Source of the DNA: Pseudomonadota bacterium
Lineage (GTDB): Bacteria > Pseudomonadota > Gammaproteobacteria > Burkholderiales > Burkholderiaceae_C
Assembly (NCBI GenBank): GCA_021846965.1
Contig: JAJZWA010000004.1
Span: 52,665-116,664, forward strand
Length of the DNA: 64,000 nucleotides
Direction of reading: 5' to 3'
This document shows positions 7,257-16,490 of the stretch, in pieces (the first letter of the stretch is position 1; every line of letters starts with the position of its first letter). The position numbers and the translations under genes are program-made. A model generated the notes under the pieces. It was not told the DNA's origin, searched no databases, and saw nothing but the letters and a program-made list of their open reading frames with translations.

Positions 7257-7960
7257 TTCCTTCTTTGGGAATCCGAGATTTCGAGCGGATTCTGCGCAAG
7301 CAATCCAAGGTGGTCGAAGTTCTTGAGCGCCACTATCCGGAGCTCGACAGAGCGAGCTGGCGCTTGCCGGGCGACACCGAGCAAATGGCCAGACTGTTCC
7401 CGGTGTTCGATGCGAGCGGCCCGTCCCGGATCGGGCTTGCAGCTCTGGAACAGGAGTTCAAGGGAGAGCGGGATCGAAGCTATGTGGCGATGTGGGACGG
7501 CCAGGAGCAGCCGCCGCTCAGCGCGGGCATGGCTTGCCACATCGGGCCCCCCGAGCCTGCACATACCCTGAACATCGAGTTGTATGGCCGCTCGGCGCTC
7601 ATCGACGCGGAACTGTTGGTCGATGTTCTGCGTCCGGTCGTGGCACAGTTCGACCCGGTCTAGGTTGAGGTTTATCCCCCCGAGTACTCGGAGCGGCAGG
7701 TGTTCCCCGACAAGCCCGGAGTGGCCTGGATGCTGTACCTGCCGCTGGAGATCACCGCGCAGCAGGTTCCCGAGGCCGCGGCGCTGGTGCCGATGGCCGG
7801 GCGCGACGGAAGGCGCCGGGGTACGGTGGTGCTCAGCGTGATTGGCGAGGCCTTCGACGGCGACAACCCACGGCACATCGAGGCGGCGGCCAACATCGAC
7901 ATCCGCATGGTCGACCAGGACCTGATGCCCTGCTACTCGGATCTGTGGCCGACGGCCTGA
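7257..7960 (+). pseudogene. Imm52-like immunity gene, copy 2: 5'-truncated and with in-frame TAG at 7661-7663
   Basis: Near-identical to 4609-5308; GTCTAGGTTGAGG versus GTCTGGGTTGAGG in copy 1; remaining frame open to 7960. Confidence 0.8.
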
Positions 7961-8055
7961 GGCTGGCGGGGCTTGACGGCGGCCTTCGCGGTGAACGTTG
8001 TGCGCCTGGAAATTCTGCTTTCCTCGGGGTTCCGCGGCAACTAGAGTACGGTCGT

Positions 8056-9024
8056 ATGAACCGATCGACTCTTTCTTCCGTCGCGTTGCCAGGCGCCATG
8101 CGGGCGCGTGACATCGCACTGGTCCTGCTGGTCGTGACCATCTGGGGCTCGAATTTCGTGGTCATCAAGCTCGGGCTGCGCGGTATGCCGCCTCTGCTGT
8201 TCACGAGCCTGCGTTTCCTGTTCGCGGCCTTTCCCCTCGTGTTCCTGCGCAAGCGGCCGGCGATTCCGCTCGGGCTGCTGGTGGCCTGGGGCATGGCCCA
8301 GTTCGCCGTCCAGTTCGCCTTGCTGTTCGTCGGCATCAAGCTGGGCATGCCGGCCGGCCTGGCCTCGCTGGTGATTCAGTTGCAGGCTTTTTTCACCATC
8401 GGCCTGGCGTGGTGGATGCTCCATGAGCGTGTACGCATATTCCAGGTCGTCGGCGCGCTCGTGGCGCTGCTCGGCATGGCGGTGGTCGCGCTACATCTGG
8501 ATCAGCCGTCCACGATGTACGGTCTGCTCATGGTGCTCGGCGCCGGGCTGTCCTGGGCGACGGCCAACATCCTGACCAAGCGCATCGGCCGGGTCGACCC
8601 CCTGGGGCTTGCCGCCTGGGGAAGCCTGGTCGCCGTGCCGCCGCTGGCGGCCTTGTCCCTGCTGATCGAGGGCCCCGGCACCGTCGTCGCGGCGCTGCGC
8701 GGCATGGACGGCTGGTCCTGGGCGACCGTGCTGTTCCAGTCCTACCCCAACACCCTGTTCGGCTTCGGCGTGTGGTCGATGCTGATGCGCAAGCACGCGG
8801 CCGCGGAACTGGCGCCCTTCACCCTGCTCGTGCCAGCCGTCGGCATGCTCTGCGCCGCCGTCGTTCTGGGCGAGCCCTTGCCGCCCTGGAAGATCGGCGC
8901 GGGGCTGCTGGTGCTGGCGGGGCTGGCGATCAACCAGATCGCGGTGCGCCTGCAGCTCTGGCAGCGCCGCCCGCTCGCCGCGCCGGCGGGCGGCACGCCA
9001 CGGTCGCCCGCCCAGGAGCCATGA
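8056..9024 (+). CDS. EamA/DMT family transporter
   Basis: Ten-TM-like hydrophobic protein, MRARDIALVLLVVTIWGSNFVVIKLGLRGMPPLLFTSLRF. Confidence 0.92.
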   Translation: MNRSTLSSVALPGAMRARDIALVLLVVTIWGSNFVVIKLGLRGMPPLLFTSLRFLFAAFPLVFLRKRPAIPLGLLVAWGMAQFAVQFALLFVGIKLGMPAGLASLVIQLQAFFTIGLAWWMLHERVRIFQVVGALVALLGMAVVALHLDQPSTMYGLLMVLGAGLSWATANILTKRIGRVDPLGLAAWGSLVAVPPLAALSLLIEGPGTVVAALRGMDGWSWATVLFQSYPNTLFGFGVWSMLMRKHAAAELAPFTLLVPAVGMLCAAVVLGEPLPPWKIGAGLLVLAGLAINQIAVRLQLWQRRPLAAPAGGTPRSPAQEP

Positions 9025-9560
9025 TGAATCCACGAGTCGGCAGGGGGCCATCGCCCCGCCTTCGCCTGGCTGCGCTACTGGTCCCGCTCGCCTGCGCGGC
9101 GCCCGCGGCGCATGCCGCCGCAAGCTGGGTCAGGCATCCGGGGGATTTCTCCTCCAGCCCCCTGTGCAAGCCTCGGGAGGTGACCTTGTGGACCTGCACG
9201 GCCCGGCACAGGACCTACTCCCTGTGCGCGCAGGACGGCGCCCTGAGCGATCGGATCGCCATCCAGTACCGGGTGCGGGATCGACAGGGCAAGACGGTCT
9301 TTCGCTACCCCGAGCCCATGCGTGCGGCGAGCTCGGCCTTTGCCTACGAGGTCTCCGCGAACGGCGATGCGGAAGTCGAATTCACGATCGGCAAGACCAC
9401 CTACTCGCTGGTCGACCCGCTGCGGGATGTCTCCTTCCTGTCCATCGTGAGGGGCGGAAGGGAGCGGAGCCATCGCACCTGTGATGAAGGCAATCAATCC
9501 TTGCAGCTCAACGACACCATGGCGCTGATGAAGGCGCTCAAGGTGCCGCCGCCGAGGTGA
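9021..9560 (+). CDS. Hypothetical secreted protein
   Basis: Signal peptide RLRLAALLVPLACAAPAAHA; overlaps the preceding gene by 4 nt. Confidence 0.65.
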   Translation: MMNPRVGRGPSPRLRLAALLVPLACAAPAAHAAASWVRHPGDFSSSPLCKPREVTLWTCTARHRTYSLCAQDGALSDRIAIQYRVRDRQGKTVFRYPEPMRAASSAFAYEVSANGDAEVEFTIGKTTYSLVDPLRDVSFLSIVRGGRERSHRTCDEGNQSLQLNDTMALMKALKVPPPR

Positions 9561-9576
9561 GCGGCCGTGCGTGTCG

Positions 9577-10227
9577 TCAGGCGCGCGGGCGAAACATCTG
9601 GAACATCTCGCCCAGCCGGGCATAGTCGCCCCGGTAGCCGGCGCGCAGGACCGGCTGCGCGGCCTGGGTGTCGAACACGCCCTGCTTGAGGAAGGCCTTG
9701 CGGATGTGCACGCCCACCACCTGGCCCAGCGCCAGCCAGTTGTCCAGGGGGTGGCCGTCGAGGTCGTGCAGGCGCACCACCTGCAACAGCCGGCATTCCA
9801 GCGCCGCCGGCGACTCGCCGACATGGGGCACCGACACCTTGCGCCCGGCCACCGGAGTGAGGCCCGCGAGCTCGAACTCGTCGACCTCGGGCGCGACCGG
9901 GGCGGAGCTCTGGTTCATCTTCTCGGCCAGATCGTAGGAGCACAGGTTCCAGACGAACTCCCCGGTCTGCTCCACATTGCGCAGCGTGTCCTTGCGGCCC
10001 TCGCTGCTGAAACCGATGACCGGCGGCGAGCCGGCGAAGGCTCCGAAAAAGCTGTAGGGCGCGAGGTTGAGCCGTCCGTCCGCGGAGCGCGTGGACATCC
10101 AGCCGATGACGCGTGGCGCAACGATGGCCTTGAAGGGGTCGTGCGCCAGCCCATGGCCGACGGCCGGATCGTAGAAATGCACCTCCGATCCGGGGCCCGG
10201 GGCTTGGGGTTCCGAGAGGGTGTTCAT
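9577..10227 (-). CDS. Flavin reductase-family protein
   Basis: RVIGWMSTRSADGRLNLAPYSFFGAFAGSPPVIGFSSEGRKDTLRNVEQTGEFVWNL. Confidence 0.9.
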   Translation of the reverse strand: MNTLSEPQAPGPGSEVHFYDPAVGHGLAHDPFKAIVAPRVIGWMSTRSADGRLNLAPYSFFGAFAGSPPVIGFSSEGRKDTLRNVEQTGEFVWNLCSYDLAEKMNQSSAPVAPEVDEFELAGLTPVAGRKVSVPHVGESPAALECRLLQVVRLHDLDGHPLDNWLALGQVVGVHIRKAFLKQGVFDTQAAQPVLRAGYRGDYARLGEMFQMFRPRA

Positions 10228-10468
10228 GGACCCGGATGGTAGTGTCCTGTCCCGCTCATGACTGTCATTTCGTTCGTGTGCCTGCGGGAGCGATCGGCGG
10301 CCGCTCCCCTCGACTTCCCTGCGGCAGGCCTGCTGAGCTGCCGGGGGGTTCCATGTCGTTCGGCCCGCCTCCGCCGGGGTTTCGCCAGCGTCCCTGCAAA
10401 AGATCAAGGAAATCAGAAGCCGATGGTGGTGGCATGGCGTCCAGTCCCTCGGGGAAGGAGATGCGACC

Positions 10469-11749
10469 ATGCGAAATCAATTGCGGGAACGGGTGGCGAT
10501 ATCGGGTGTCGGCTGCTCGCGATTCGGCGACTTGCTCACCACGCCCGAGCTTCAGGGAATGAGCATCCAGGAACTGACCGCGCGCGCGGTCCGTGACGCG
10601 CTGGACGACGCCGGCATGACCGGACAGGACGTGGACGCGGTGTTCGCCGGCAACGCCATGACCCACAGTTCGCAACTGCCGGGGACCTATTCCCAGCTGT
10701 CCAAATGGACCGGCACCCAGTTCAAGGCCGGGGTGCATTTCGAGGCCCAGTGCTCCACGACCAATGTGGGTGCGGCCATGGCGGCGATGGCCATCGCCGC
10801 GGGTGTCTACGACACCGTCCTGGTCTACGGCCTGGAGACCACGCGGACCAAGGTCCGGGGCTTCAGCCCCTACGAGCGCGAGCCCATCTCCCACCAGCAG
10901 ACCTGGCTCTGGACGGACATGGCGGTCAACCAGGCCTATGGCGTGCCCCAGGGCTACGACATTTTCTCGACCTACAACGGGCTGGTCGCGCTGGGCTACT
11001 GTCGCAAGTACGGCATGTCCATCGAGGATTTCGATCGCGGCATGTTCGAACTCTGCCGCACGCGCCGCCTGCACGGCTCGATGAACCCGAAGGCCAACAT
11101 CCAGGAGCGCCTCGAGGATCGCGCGGCCCGCGAGGGCTTCTCCGATCCCTACGCCTACTGGCAGTCGGGCACCCACAACCCCTTCGTGGCCTGGCCCTCG
11201 CGCCTGCTCAGCCTGGTGACGACGGCCGACGGTGCCTCGGCCATGGTGCTCACCCGGGCCGAGTTGGCCAGGGGTGCCCGCTCGGCTCCGGTGGAACTCA
11301 AGGGCTTCGGCATCAGCTACAGCGATCTTCCCTGGTACGGCGAGGACCCCACCTACTGGGAATTCGACAAGCGCGCCACCGATGCCGCCTTCGCCATGGC
11401 CGGAATCGGCGCCGCGGACATCGATTACCTGCACACCCACGACTGCTCGCACATCTCCAGCATCTGCACGGCGGAGATGATGGGCTACCTCGAACCCGGC
11501 AAGGGCCTCGCCGCCGCGCGCGACGGGCGCCTGCGCTTCGACGGCGACCGGCCCATGTCCACCCACGGGGGGCGCCATGCCTTCGGCCACGCCTGGGCCG
11601 CCAGCGCCGGCTCCGATACCTACGAGGCCGTGCTGCAGATGCGCGGCAAGGCGGGGGCGCGACAGATTCCGAAGCCCCCCGCAACCAGCGTCATTCATAC
11701 CCACGGCTACGCCATGATCGGCACCGTGATCGTTCTCGGGAGCATGTGA
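10469..11749 (+). CDS. Thiolase-family acetyl-CoA acetyltransferase-like protein (SCPx type)
   Basis: VAISGVGCSRFGDL; EAQCSTTNVGAAMAAMAIAAG; STHGGRHAFGHAWAASAG. Confidence 0.9.
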   Translation: MRNQLRERVAISGVGCSRFGDLLTTPELQGMSIQELTARAVRDALDDAGMTGQDVDAVFAGNAMTHSSQLPGTYSQLSKWTGTQFKAGVHFEAQCSTTNVGAAMAAMAIAAGVYDTVLVYGLETTRTKVRGFSPYEREPISHQQTWLWTDMAVNQAYGVPQGYDIFSTYNGLVALGYCRKYGMSIEDFDRGMFELCRTRRLHGSMNPKANIQERLEDRAAREGFSDPYAYWQSGTHNPFVAWPSRLLSLVTTADGASAMVLTRAELARGARSAPVELKGFGISYSDLPWYGEDPTYWEFDKRATDAAFAMAGIGAADIDYLHTHDCSHISSICTAEMMGYLEPGKGLAAARDGRLRFDGDRPMSTHGGRHAFGHAWAASAGSDTYEAVLQMRGKAGARQIPKPPATSVIHTHGYAMIGTVIVLGSM

Positions 11750-11750
11750 C

Positions 11751-12188
11751 ATGCAAGACCTTGCCCAAGGACCCGGCGCCATCCGCGCCTACTACGAAGG
11801 ACTGGCCGCGGGAAACGTTCTCGCCAGCGCGTGCAAGAGCTGCGGGCGCTACACCTTCCCGCCCACCGGCTGCTGCGAGCATTGCGGCAGCTGGGAGGTG
11901 GAGATCCACAAGCTCAGCGGCCGCGCCACGCTGCTGTACGCGTCCCACAACATCACCCCGGCCTGCCATCCGCGCTTCGAATCCATCGCCCCCTACGTCT
12001 ACGGGCATCTGCGCCTGGAGGAGGGCCCTGTCGTGCAGGCCATCATCCTCGGCGTGCATGCGACGCCGCAGGAGTTGCAGCGCCTGTTCGATCGAGGCCC
12101 CGTGCCGGCCAGCGCCGAGGTGTTGACCATGGACGATCTGCCGGTGCTGGCCTTTCGCGTCGCCGCGCCTCAGATCGCCAGCGTGTAG
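11751..12188 (+). CDS. Zn-ribbon / OB-fold (DUF35) protein, thiolase partner
   Basis: CKSCGRYTFPPTGCCEHCGSWEVE zinc ribbon followed by OB-like region. Confidence 0.9.
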   Translation: MQDLAQGPGAIRAYYEGLAAGNVLASACKSCGRYTFPPTGCCEHCGSWEVEIHKLSGRATLLYASHNITPACHPRFESIAPYVYGHLRLEEGPVVQAIILGVHATPQELQRLFDRGPVPASAEVLTMDDLPVLAFRVAAPQIASV

Positions 12189-14257
12189 CCCAGCGAGAAG
12201 GACGCGATGTTGAAGTTCCCCAGCCTGGGCCGATCGAAGGAGGTGTTCAGGCTGAGGCTGCTCCGCGGCCCCAGGCGCAGGCCCACACCCGCGCCCAGGC
12301 CCAGGGAGTTGTAGTGTCCCCCGGGCTGTGCCACCACGAAGCTGCCCAGGCCGGGGATGTCGCTGCCGCCGGACACCGGGTCCGAGCGGTAGCGAAGGTT
12401 GTGCGTGAGCCCGGCCGACAGGGACGCGGACCAGCTGCGGGTGATGCGGGCATCCAGGCCCACTCCCATCAGGGCGTCCAGGACGCTTTGCTGCACCCCG
12501 TTGAAGCGCAGGGGATAGGCCGCACCGGTCTCCGTGTAGCCGTCGATGCCCAGGCGGGCCAGGCGCAGCCCCAGGTAGGGGGTCAGCCGCAGGCGCCCGA
12601 ACAGGGGCAGGGTGTAGGCGCTCATGAGCTGCAGGGCGTCGCCTCGCGAACCGGTCTGCCCGGAGGCGGCTTCGGAGTAGGCGCTGGCATAGCGGGCGAT
12701 GTCCAGGGTCGATGCGTTCGTGGCCAGCGACGCGCTCAGGCCCAGACCGGTTCCGTCTTCATGCGCGTCCCACCTGAGAAGGGCGCCGAGCATGGGGTGC
12801 CTGGCGCCCACGCTCACGCCGTCCAGGCTGGCATGCCCCAGCGCTTCGTCGGCGAACAAGCCCACGCGCCAATGGCGGCCCAGGCCGACACCGAGCTGAA
12901 CGCCGGCATCGCGGGTCCACGCACCGGCGCCCCGGGAGGAGCCGAGGGCCACGCCGGCGCAGACTCCGTGGGAGCCCAAGGCGCCGCAATCGGAGCCCAG
13001 GTCGGCGGAAAGACCCTGCATGGCCAGCGCGTCCATCGCGGAGACGCCCGCCGCCACCTGATCGATGGAGGACTGGGTCGCGCCCGGGTTGGGCGAGACG
13101 TTCAACTGTGCCTGGCCGTTGGCATAGGACAGCGCGTAGCCCAGCTGGCCGGGCGCGTTGCCGTTCAGTTGCACCGCGGACCAGCTCCCGCTCAGCGAGC
13201 CCGCGTCGAGCAGGGTGTAATGGCCGATGGTGTAGCTCCCCGAGCTCGGGCTCAGGCTCAAGGTGCCCGCCAGGGTGGCCTGGCCGCTGACGCTCAAGGG
13301 CGCGGTCGCACCCGCGGCGATGGCCTCGGTCAGGTTGGCGCCCGATGCCTGGGTGTAGCTGGCGACGGTGAGCGGCTGCGTGCCCGAGGCAAGCTGGATG
13401 GTGCCGTTGTTCACCAGGCCGCTCGAGGGGGCCAGGGTGCCCGCGCCGGTGAAGGCCAGGGTGGCGTTGGCGTCCACGAGCGTGGGGCCGGTATAGAGCT
13501 GGGCGTAGCTGAAGGTGATGGACCCCCCGCCCACCGAGTCCTTGATCTCCACGCTGCCGGGCGTGGATGCGTCGTAGAGCACGCTGGGGATGGTGATGGG
13601 CTCGCCCGCGGCATCCAGTACGAAGCCCGCCGGAATGGCCTGCAGGTTCTCCAGCCCGAGGCCGCTGGACTTGGTCGCGATGATCTGCGTGGTGGATTGC
13701 AGGAGCAGGGAGTAGTTCACCGTGTCGGGAGCCTGGCTTTGCGCGACGATGGTGCCGCCCATGATCAGCGAGTAGGGAGTCTGATCGCTGGAATCGATGG
13801 CGCTGCCGTGGAGCACGTAGTGAAGGCTGGAGCCGCTGTAGGTGAAGGACAGGGTCAGGCTGGAGTCCGGGCTCAGCGTGAACAGGGTCGCTCCGCTGGC
13901 ATCGGGAGCGGCCAGCGACAGGGTCAGGGGTTGCTGGGCCAGGCTCGCCGTTCCGCTGGGGTAGGAAAGGCTCAGGCTGCCCGCGGCGGTCCTGGGCTGG
14001 AACAGACTGTCCTGGCCGACCATCGCGGAACTGTAGTTTCCGGTGGTCGTGACGCCCTGGTAGGCAAATTCGTTGCCCAGGGCCGAGTAGGCCCCGCTCG
14101 ATACCCCATTGAACACGCTGGTTCCCCGGGATGCGATGTTGAACATCATGTAGGAACTGGCGCTTGCAAGGCCATCGGGCGCGGCGCCCCACATCAGGAG
14201 CGCGGCGATCGTGACGGCAAGGACTCTCGGGCGAAGGGGCATGGTCGGGCGGGCCAT
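12170..14257 (-). CDS. Autotransporter beta-domain outer membrane protein
   Basis: N-terminal signal; repetitive Ser/Thr/Gly/Ala passenger; C-terminal beta-barrel repeats ending FSLGYTLAI. Confidence 0.85.
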   Translation of the reverse strand: MARPTMPLRPRVLAVTIAALLMWGAAPDGLASASSYMMFNIASRGTSVFNGVSSGAYSALGNEFAYQGVTTTGNYSSAMVGQDSLFQPRTAAGSLSLSYPSGTASLAQQPLTLSLAAPDASGATLFTLSPDSSLTLSFTYSGSSLHYVLHGSAIDSSDQTPYSLIMGGTIVAQSQAPDTVNYSLLLQSTTQIIATKSSGLGLENLQAIPAGFVLDAAGEPITIPSVLYDASTPGSVEIKDSVGGGSITFSYAQLYTGPTLVDANATLAFTGAGTLAPSSGLVNNGTIQLASGTQPLTVASYTQASGANLTEAIAAGATAPLSVSGQATLAGTLSLSPSSGSYTIGHYTLLDAGSLSGSWSAVQLNGNAPGQLGYALSYANGQAQLNVSPNPGATQSSIDQVAAGVSAMDALAMQGLSADLGSDCGALGSHGVCAGVALGSSRGAGAWTRDAGVQLGVGLGRHWRVGLFADEALGHASLDGVSVGARHPMLGALLRWDAHEDGTGLGLSASLATNASTLDIARYASAYSEAASGQTGSRGDALQLMSAYTLPLFGRLRLTPYLGLRLARLGIDGYTETGAAYPLRFNGVQQSVLDALMGVGLDARITRSWSASLSAGLTHNLRYRSDPVSGGSDIPGLGSFVVAQPGGHYNSLGLGAGVGLRLGPRSSLSLNTSFDRPRLGNFNIASFSLGYTLAI

Positions 14258-14491
14258 GGCGTGGCCAGGCGTTCGGGGAGTTGCCTGGCACTTTATGCAG
14301 CAAAACGAGCGAAAAGTAGTGCGTCCACCCGAGGTTCACGGGGTGCGAACGGACGCGTCGCAAAAAACTATCCCGCGAATCAGGCGCAGCTGAAGCGGGC
14401 GCCAGGGTGGAACTTCCGGGGGCAAGAATTGATACGGCGTTGAGGTCTTCGGACCTAGGCTTGCAGCAGGGATTGCGAAGGAGAAACCGTC

Positions 14492-14584
14492 ATGGATCTT
14501 GGGTATCTGGGCATCGCCCTGGCCTGCTGGGCCGCCATGGTCTGGCTGGTACGCGGCTGCGAGAAGCTGCAGGGAGGACGCTGA
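14492..14584 (+). CDS. 30-aa single-TM ORF upstream of kdpF (MDLGYLGIALACWAAMVWLVRGCEKLQGGR)
   Basis: ATG with GGAGAA upstream; stop one base before the kdpF ATG; hydrophobic. Confidence 0.6.
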   Translation: MDLGYLGIALACWAAMVWLVRGCEKLQGGR

Positions 14585-14585
14585 C

Positions 14586-14675
14586 ATGAGCCTGCTCTAT
14601 TGGGTGGGCGGGGCCATCACGCTGTTGCTGGTGATCTACCTGGCCTATGCGCTGGTGCGCGCGGAGGATTTCTGA
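14586..14675 (+). CDS. kdpF: KdpF small subunit (29 aa)
   Basis: MSLLYWVGGAITLLLVIYLAYALVRAEDF; overlaps the kdpA start by one base. Confidence 0.85.
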   Translation: MSLLYWVGGAITLLLVIYLAYALVRAEDF

Positions 14676-16474
14676 TGACTCCCGCGTTCTGGACCCTCGT
14701 GGGAGCCTTGTTCGTGGCGCTGCTGCTGGCGGGCAGGCCGCTGGGCCTGTACATGGCCGCGCTGGCCGAGGGGCGCATGCCCCGCGCACTGCTCGCGCTG
14801 GAGGCCCGCGTGCTGGGTCTGGCGGGCGCGCACCCTGACGGGGAAATGAGCTGGGGCGCCTATGCGCGCGCCTTGCTATTGTTCAATTTCCTGGGCGTGC
14901 TGGCGCTGTATGCCCTGCAGCGCCTGCAGGCGGTGCTGCCGCTCGACCCCCGGCAGCTCGGGGCGATCAGCCCCGGCTCCGCCTTCAACACCGCCATCAG
15001 CTTCGTCACCAACACCAACTGGCAGGGCTACGCGGGCGAGAGCACCATGGGCAACCTGGTGCAGATGGCGGGGCTGGCGGTGCAGAACTTCCTGTCGGCG
15101 GCCACCGGCATCGCGGTGGCCTTCGCGATGGTGCGGGGCTTCGCGCGGCGCAGCGCGTCGACCATCGGTAATTTCTGGGTCGACCTGCACCGCATCACGA
15201 GCTACGTGCTGCTGCCGCTGTCCGTCGTGTTCGCCATCGTGTTGGTGAGCCAGGGCGTGCCGCAGACCTTGCGCGCCGAACGCGCGGTCGACCTCATCGC
15301 CCCGGTCGGTTTCCAGGTGCCCGCGACCGATGCCCAGGGGCATCCCGTGGTCGACGCCAAGGGGCAGCCGGTGATGGCGGCCTCGCAGGCCGCGCGGCAG
15401 ATCCTGCCGCTGGGTCCGGTGGCCTCGCAGGAGGCGATCAAGGAACTCGGGACCAACGGCGGCGGTTTCTACAACGCCAATTCGGCGCATCCCTACGAGA
15501 ATCCGAACGCCCTGACCAACGGTCTGGAAATCTTCGCCCTGCTGTTGATCTCGGTGGCGCTGACCTTCACCTTCGGTCGCATGGTCGGCGACAAGCGCCA
15601 GGGCTGGGCATTGCTGGCGGCGATGGCCGTCATGCTCGGCGTGGCGATGGCGGCGGAGGCGCACTTCGAGCAGCAGGGCAACCCCGCGCTGGTCGCGTTG
15701 CACGTGGACCAGAAGGCCAGCGCCCTGCAATCGGGCGGCAACATGGAGGGCAAGGAGACGCGCTTCGGAATCGCCTCCACCGCGGTATTCACCGCCGCCG
15801 CCACCGGCACCTCCACGGGTGCGGTGAATTCAATGCTCGACTCCAATACTCCGCTCGGCGGCCTGGTTCCGATGCTGCTGATGCAACTCGGCGAGGTCGC
15901 TCCCGGGGGGACCGGCACCGGCCTGTACGGCATCCTGATGGTGGCGCTGATGGCGGTGTTCGTGGGCGGCCTGATGATCGGACGCACGCCCGAGTACCTG
16001 GGCAAGAAGATCGAGTCCTTCGAGATGAAGATGGTCTCGATGGGGCTGCTGATCTCCCCGCTGCTGGTGGTGATCGGCACGGCGGTCGCGTCGGTCAGCG
16101 CCGGCGGGCTGGCCGGGCTGGCCAACCCAGGCGCGCACGGCTTCTCGGAGATGCTCTACGCCTTCAGTTCGGCGTCCAACAACAACGGCAGCGCCTTCGC
16201 CGGCCTGAGCGCCAACACGCCTTTCTACAACCTGAGCCTGGGTCTGGCGATGTGGTTCGGTCGCTTCGTGTCCATCGTCGCGGCGCTGGCCATCGCTGGC
16301 TCGCTGGCGTCGAAGAAGCGCCTGGCCGCATCCAGCGGAACCATGCCCACGCACGGAGCGCTGTTCGTCAGCCTGCTGATCGGCACGGTGCTGCTGGTGG
16401 CCGCGCTCACCTTCCTGCCCGCGCTGGCCCTGGGCCCGATCGCCGAGCATCTGGCGCTGTGGGCCGGACATTGA
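14675..16474 (+). CDS. kdpA: K+-transporting ATPase subunit A
   Basis: [35 protein letters not shown]. Confidence 0.98.
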   Translation: MTPAFWTLVGALFVALLLAGRPLGLYMAALAEGRMPRALLALEARVLGLAGAHPDGEMSWGAYARALLLFNFLGVLALYALQRLQAVLPLDPRQLGAISPGSAFNTAISFVTNTNWQGYAGESTMGNLVQMAGLAVQNFLSAATGIAVAFAMVRGFARRSASTIGNFWVDLHRITSYVLLPLSVVFAIVLVSQGVPQTLRAERAVDLIAPVGFQVPATDAQGHPVVDAKGQPVMAASQAARQILPLGPVASQEAIKELGTNGGGFYNANSAHPYENPNALTNGLEIFALLLISVALTFTFGRMVGDKRQGWALLAAMAVMLGVAMAAEAHFEQQGNPALVALHVDQKASALQSGGNMEGKETRFGIASTAVFTAAATGTSTGAVNSMLDSNTPLGGLVPMLLMQLGEVAPGGTGTGLYGILMVALMAVFVGGLMIGRTPEYLGKKIESFEMKMVSMGLLISPLLVVIGTAVASVSAGGLAGLANPGAHGFSEMLYAFSSASNNNGSAFAGLSANTPFYNLSLGLAMWFGRFVSIVAALAIAGSLASKKRLAASSGTMPTHGALFVSLLIGTVLLVAALTFLPALALGPIAEHLALWAGH

Positions 16475-16490
16475 TTCGCGACGAAGGACG

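Noticed and set aside
1-7264. Repeats as integron attC sites / chromosomal integron cassettes
   Set aside because: No GTTRRRY/RYYYAAC core sites and no integrase seen; the repeat core fits a tRNA-Glu 3' end plus terminator better.
11831-14443. 870-aa + strand ORF through the autotransporter region
   Set aside because: Gln/Gly/Ala-rich shadow frame of the minus-strand autotransporter and the Zn-ribbon gene.
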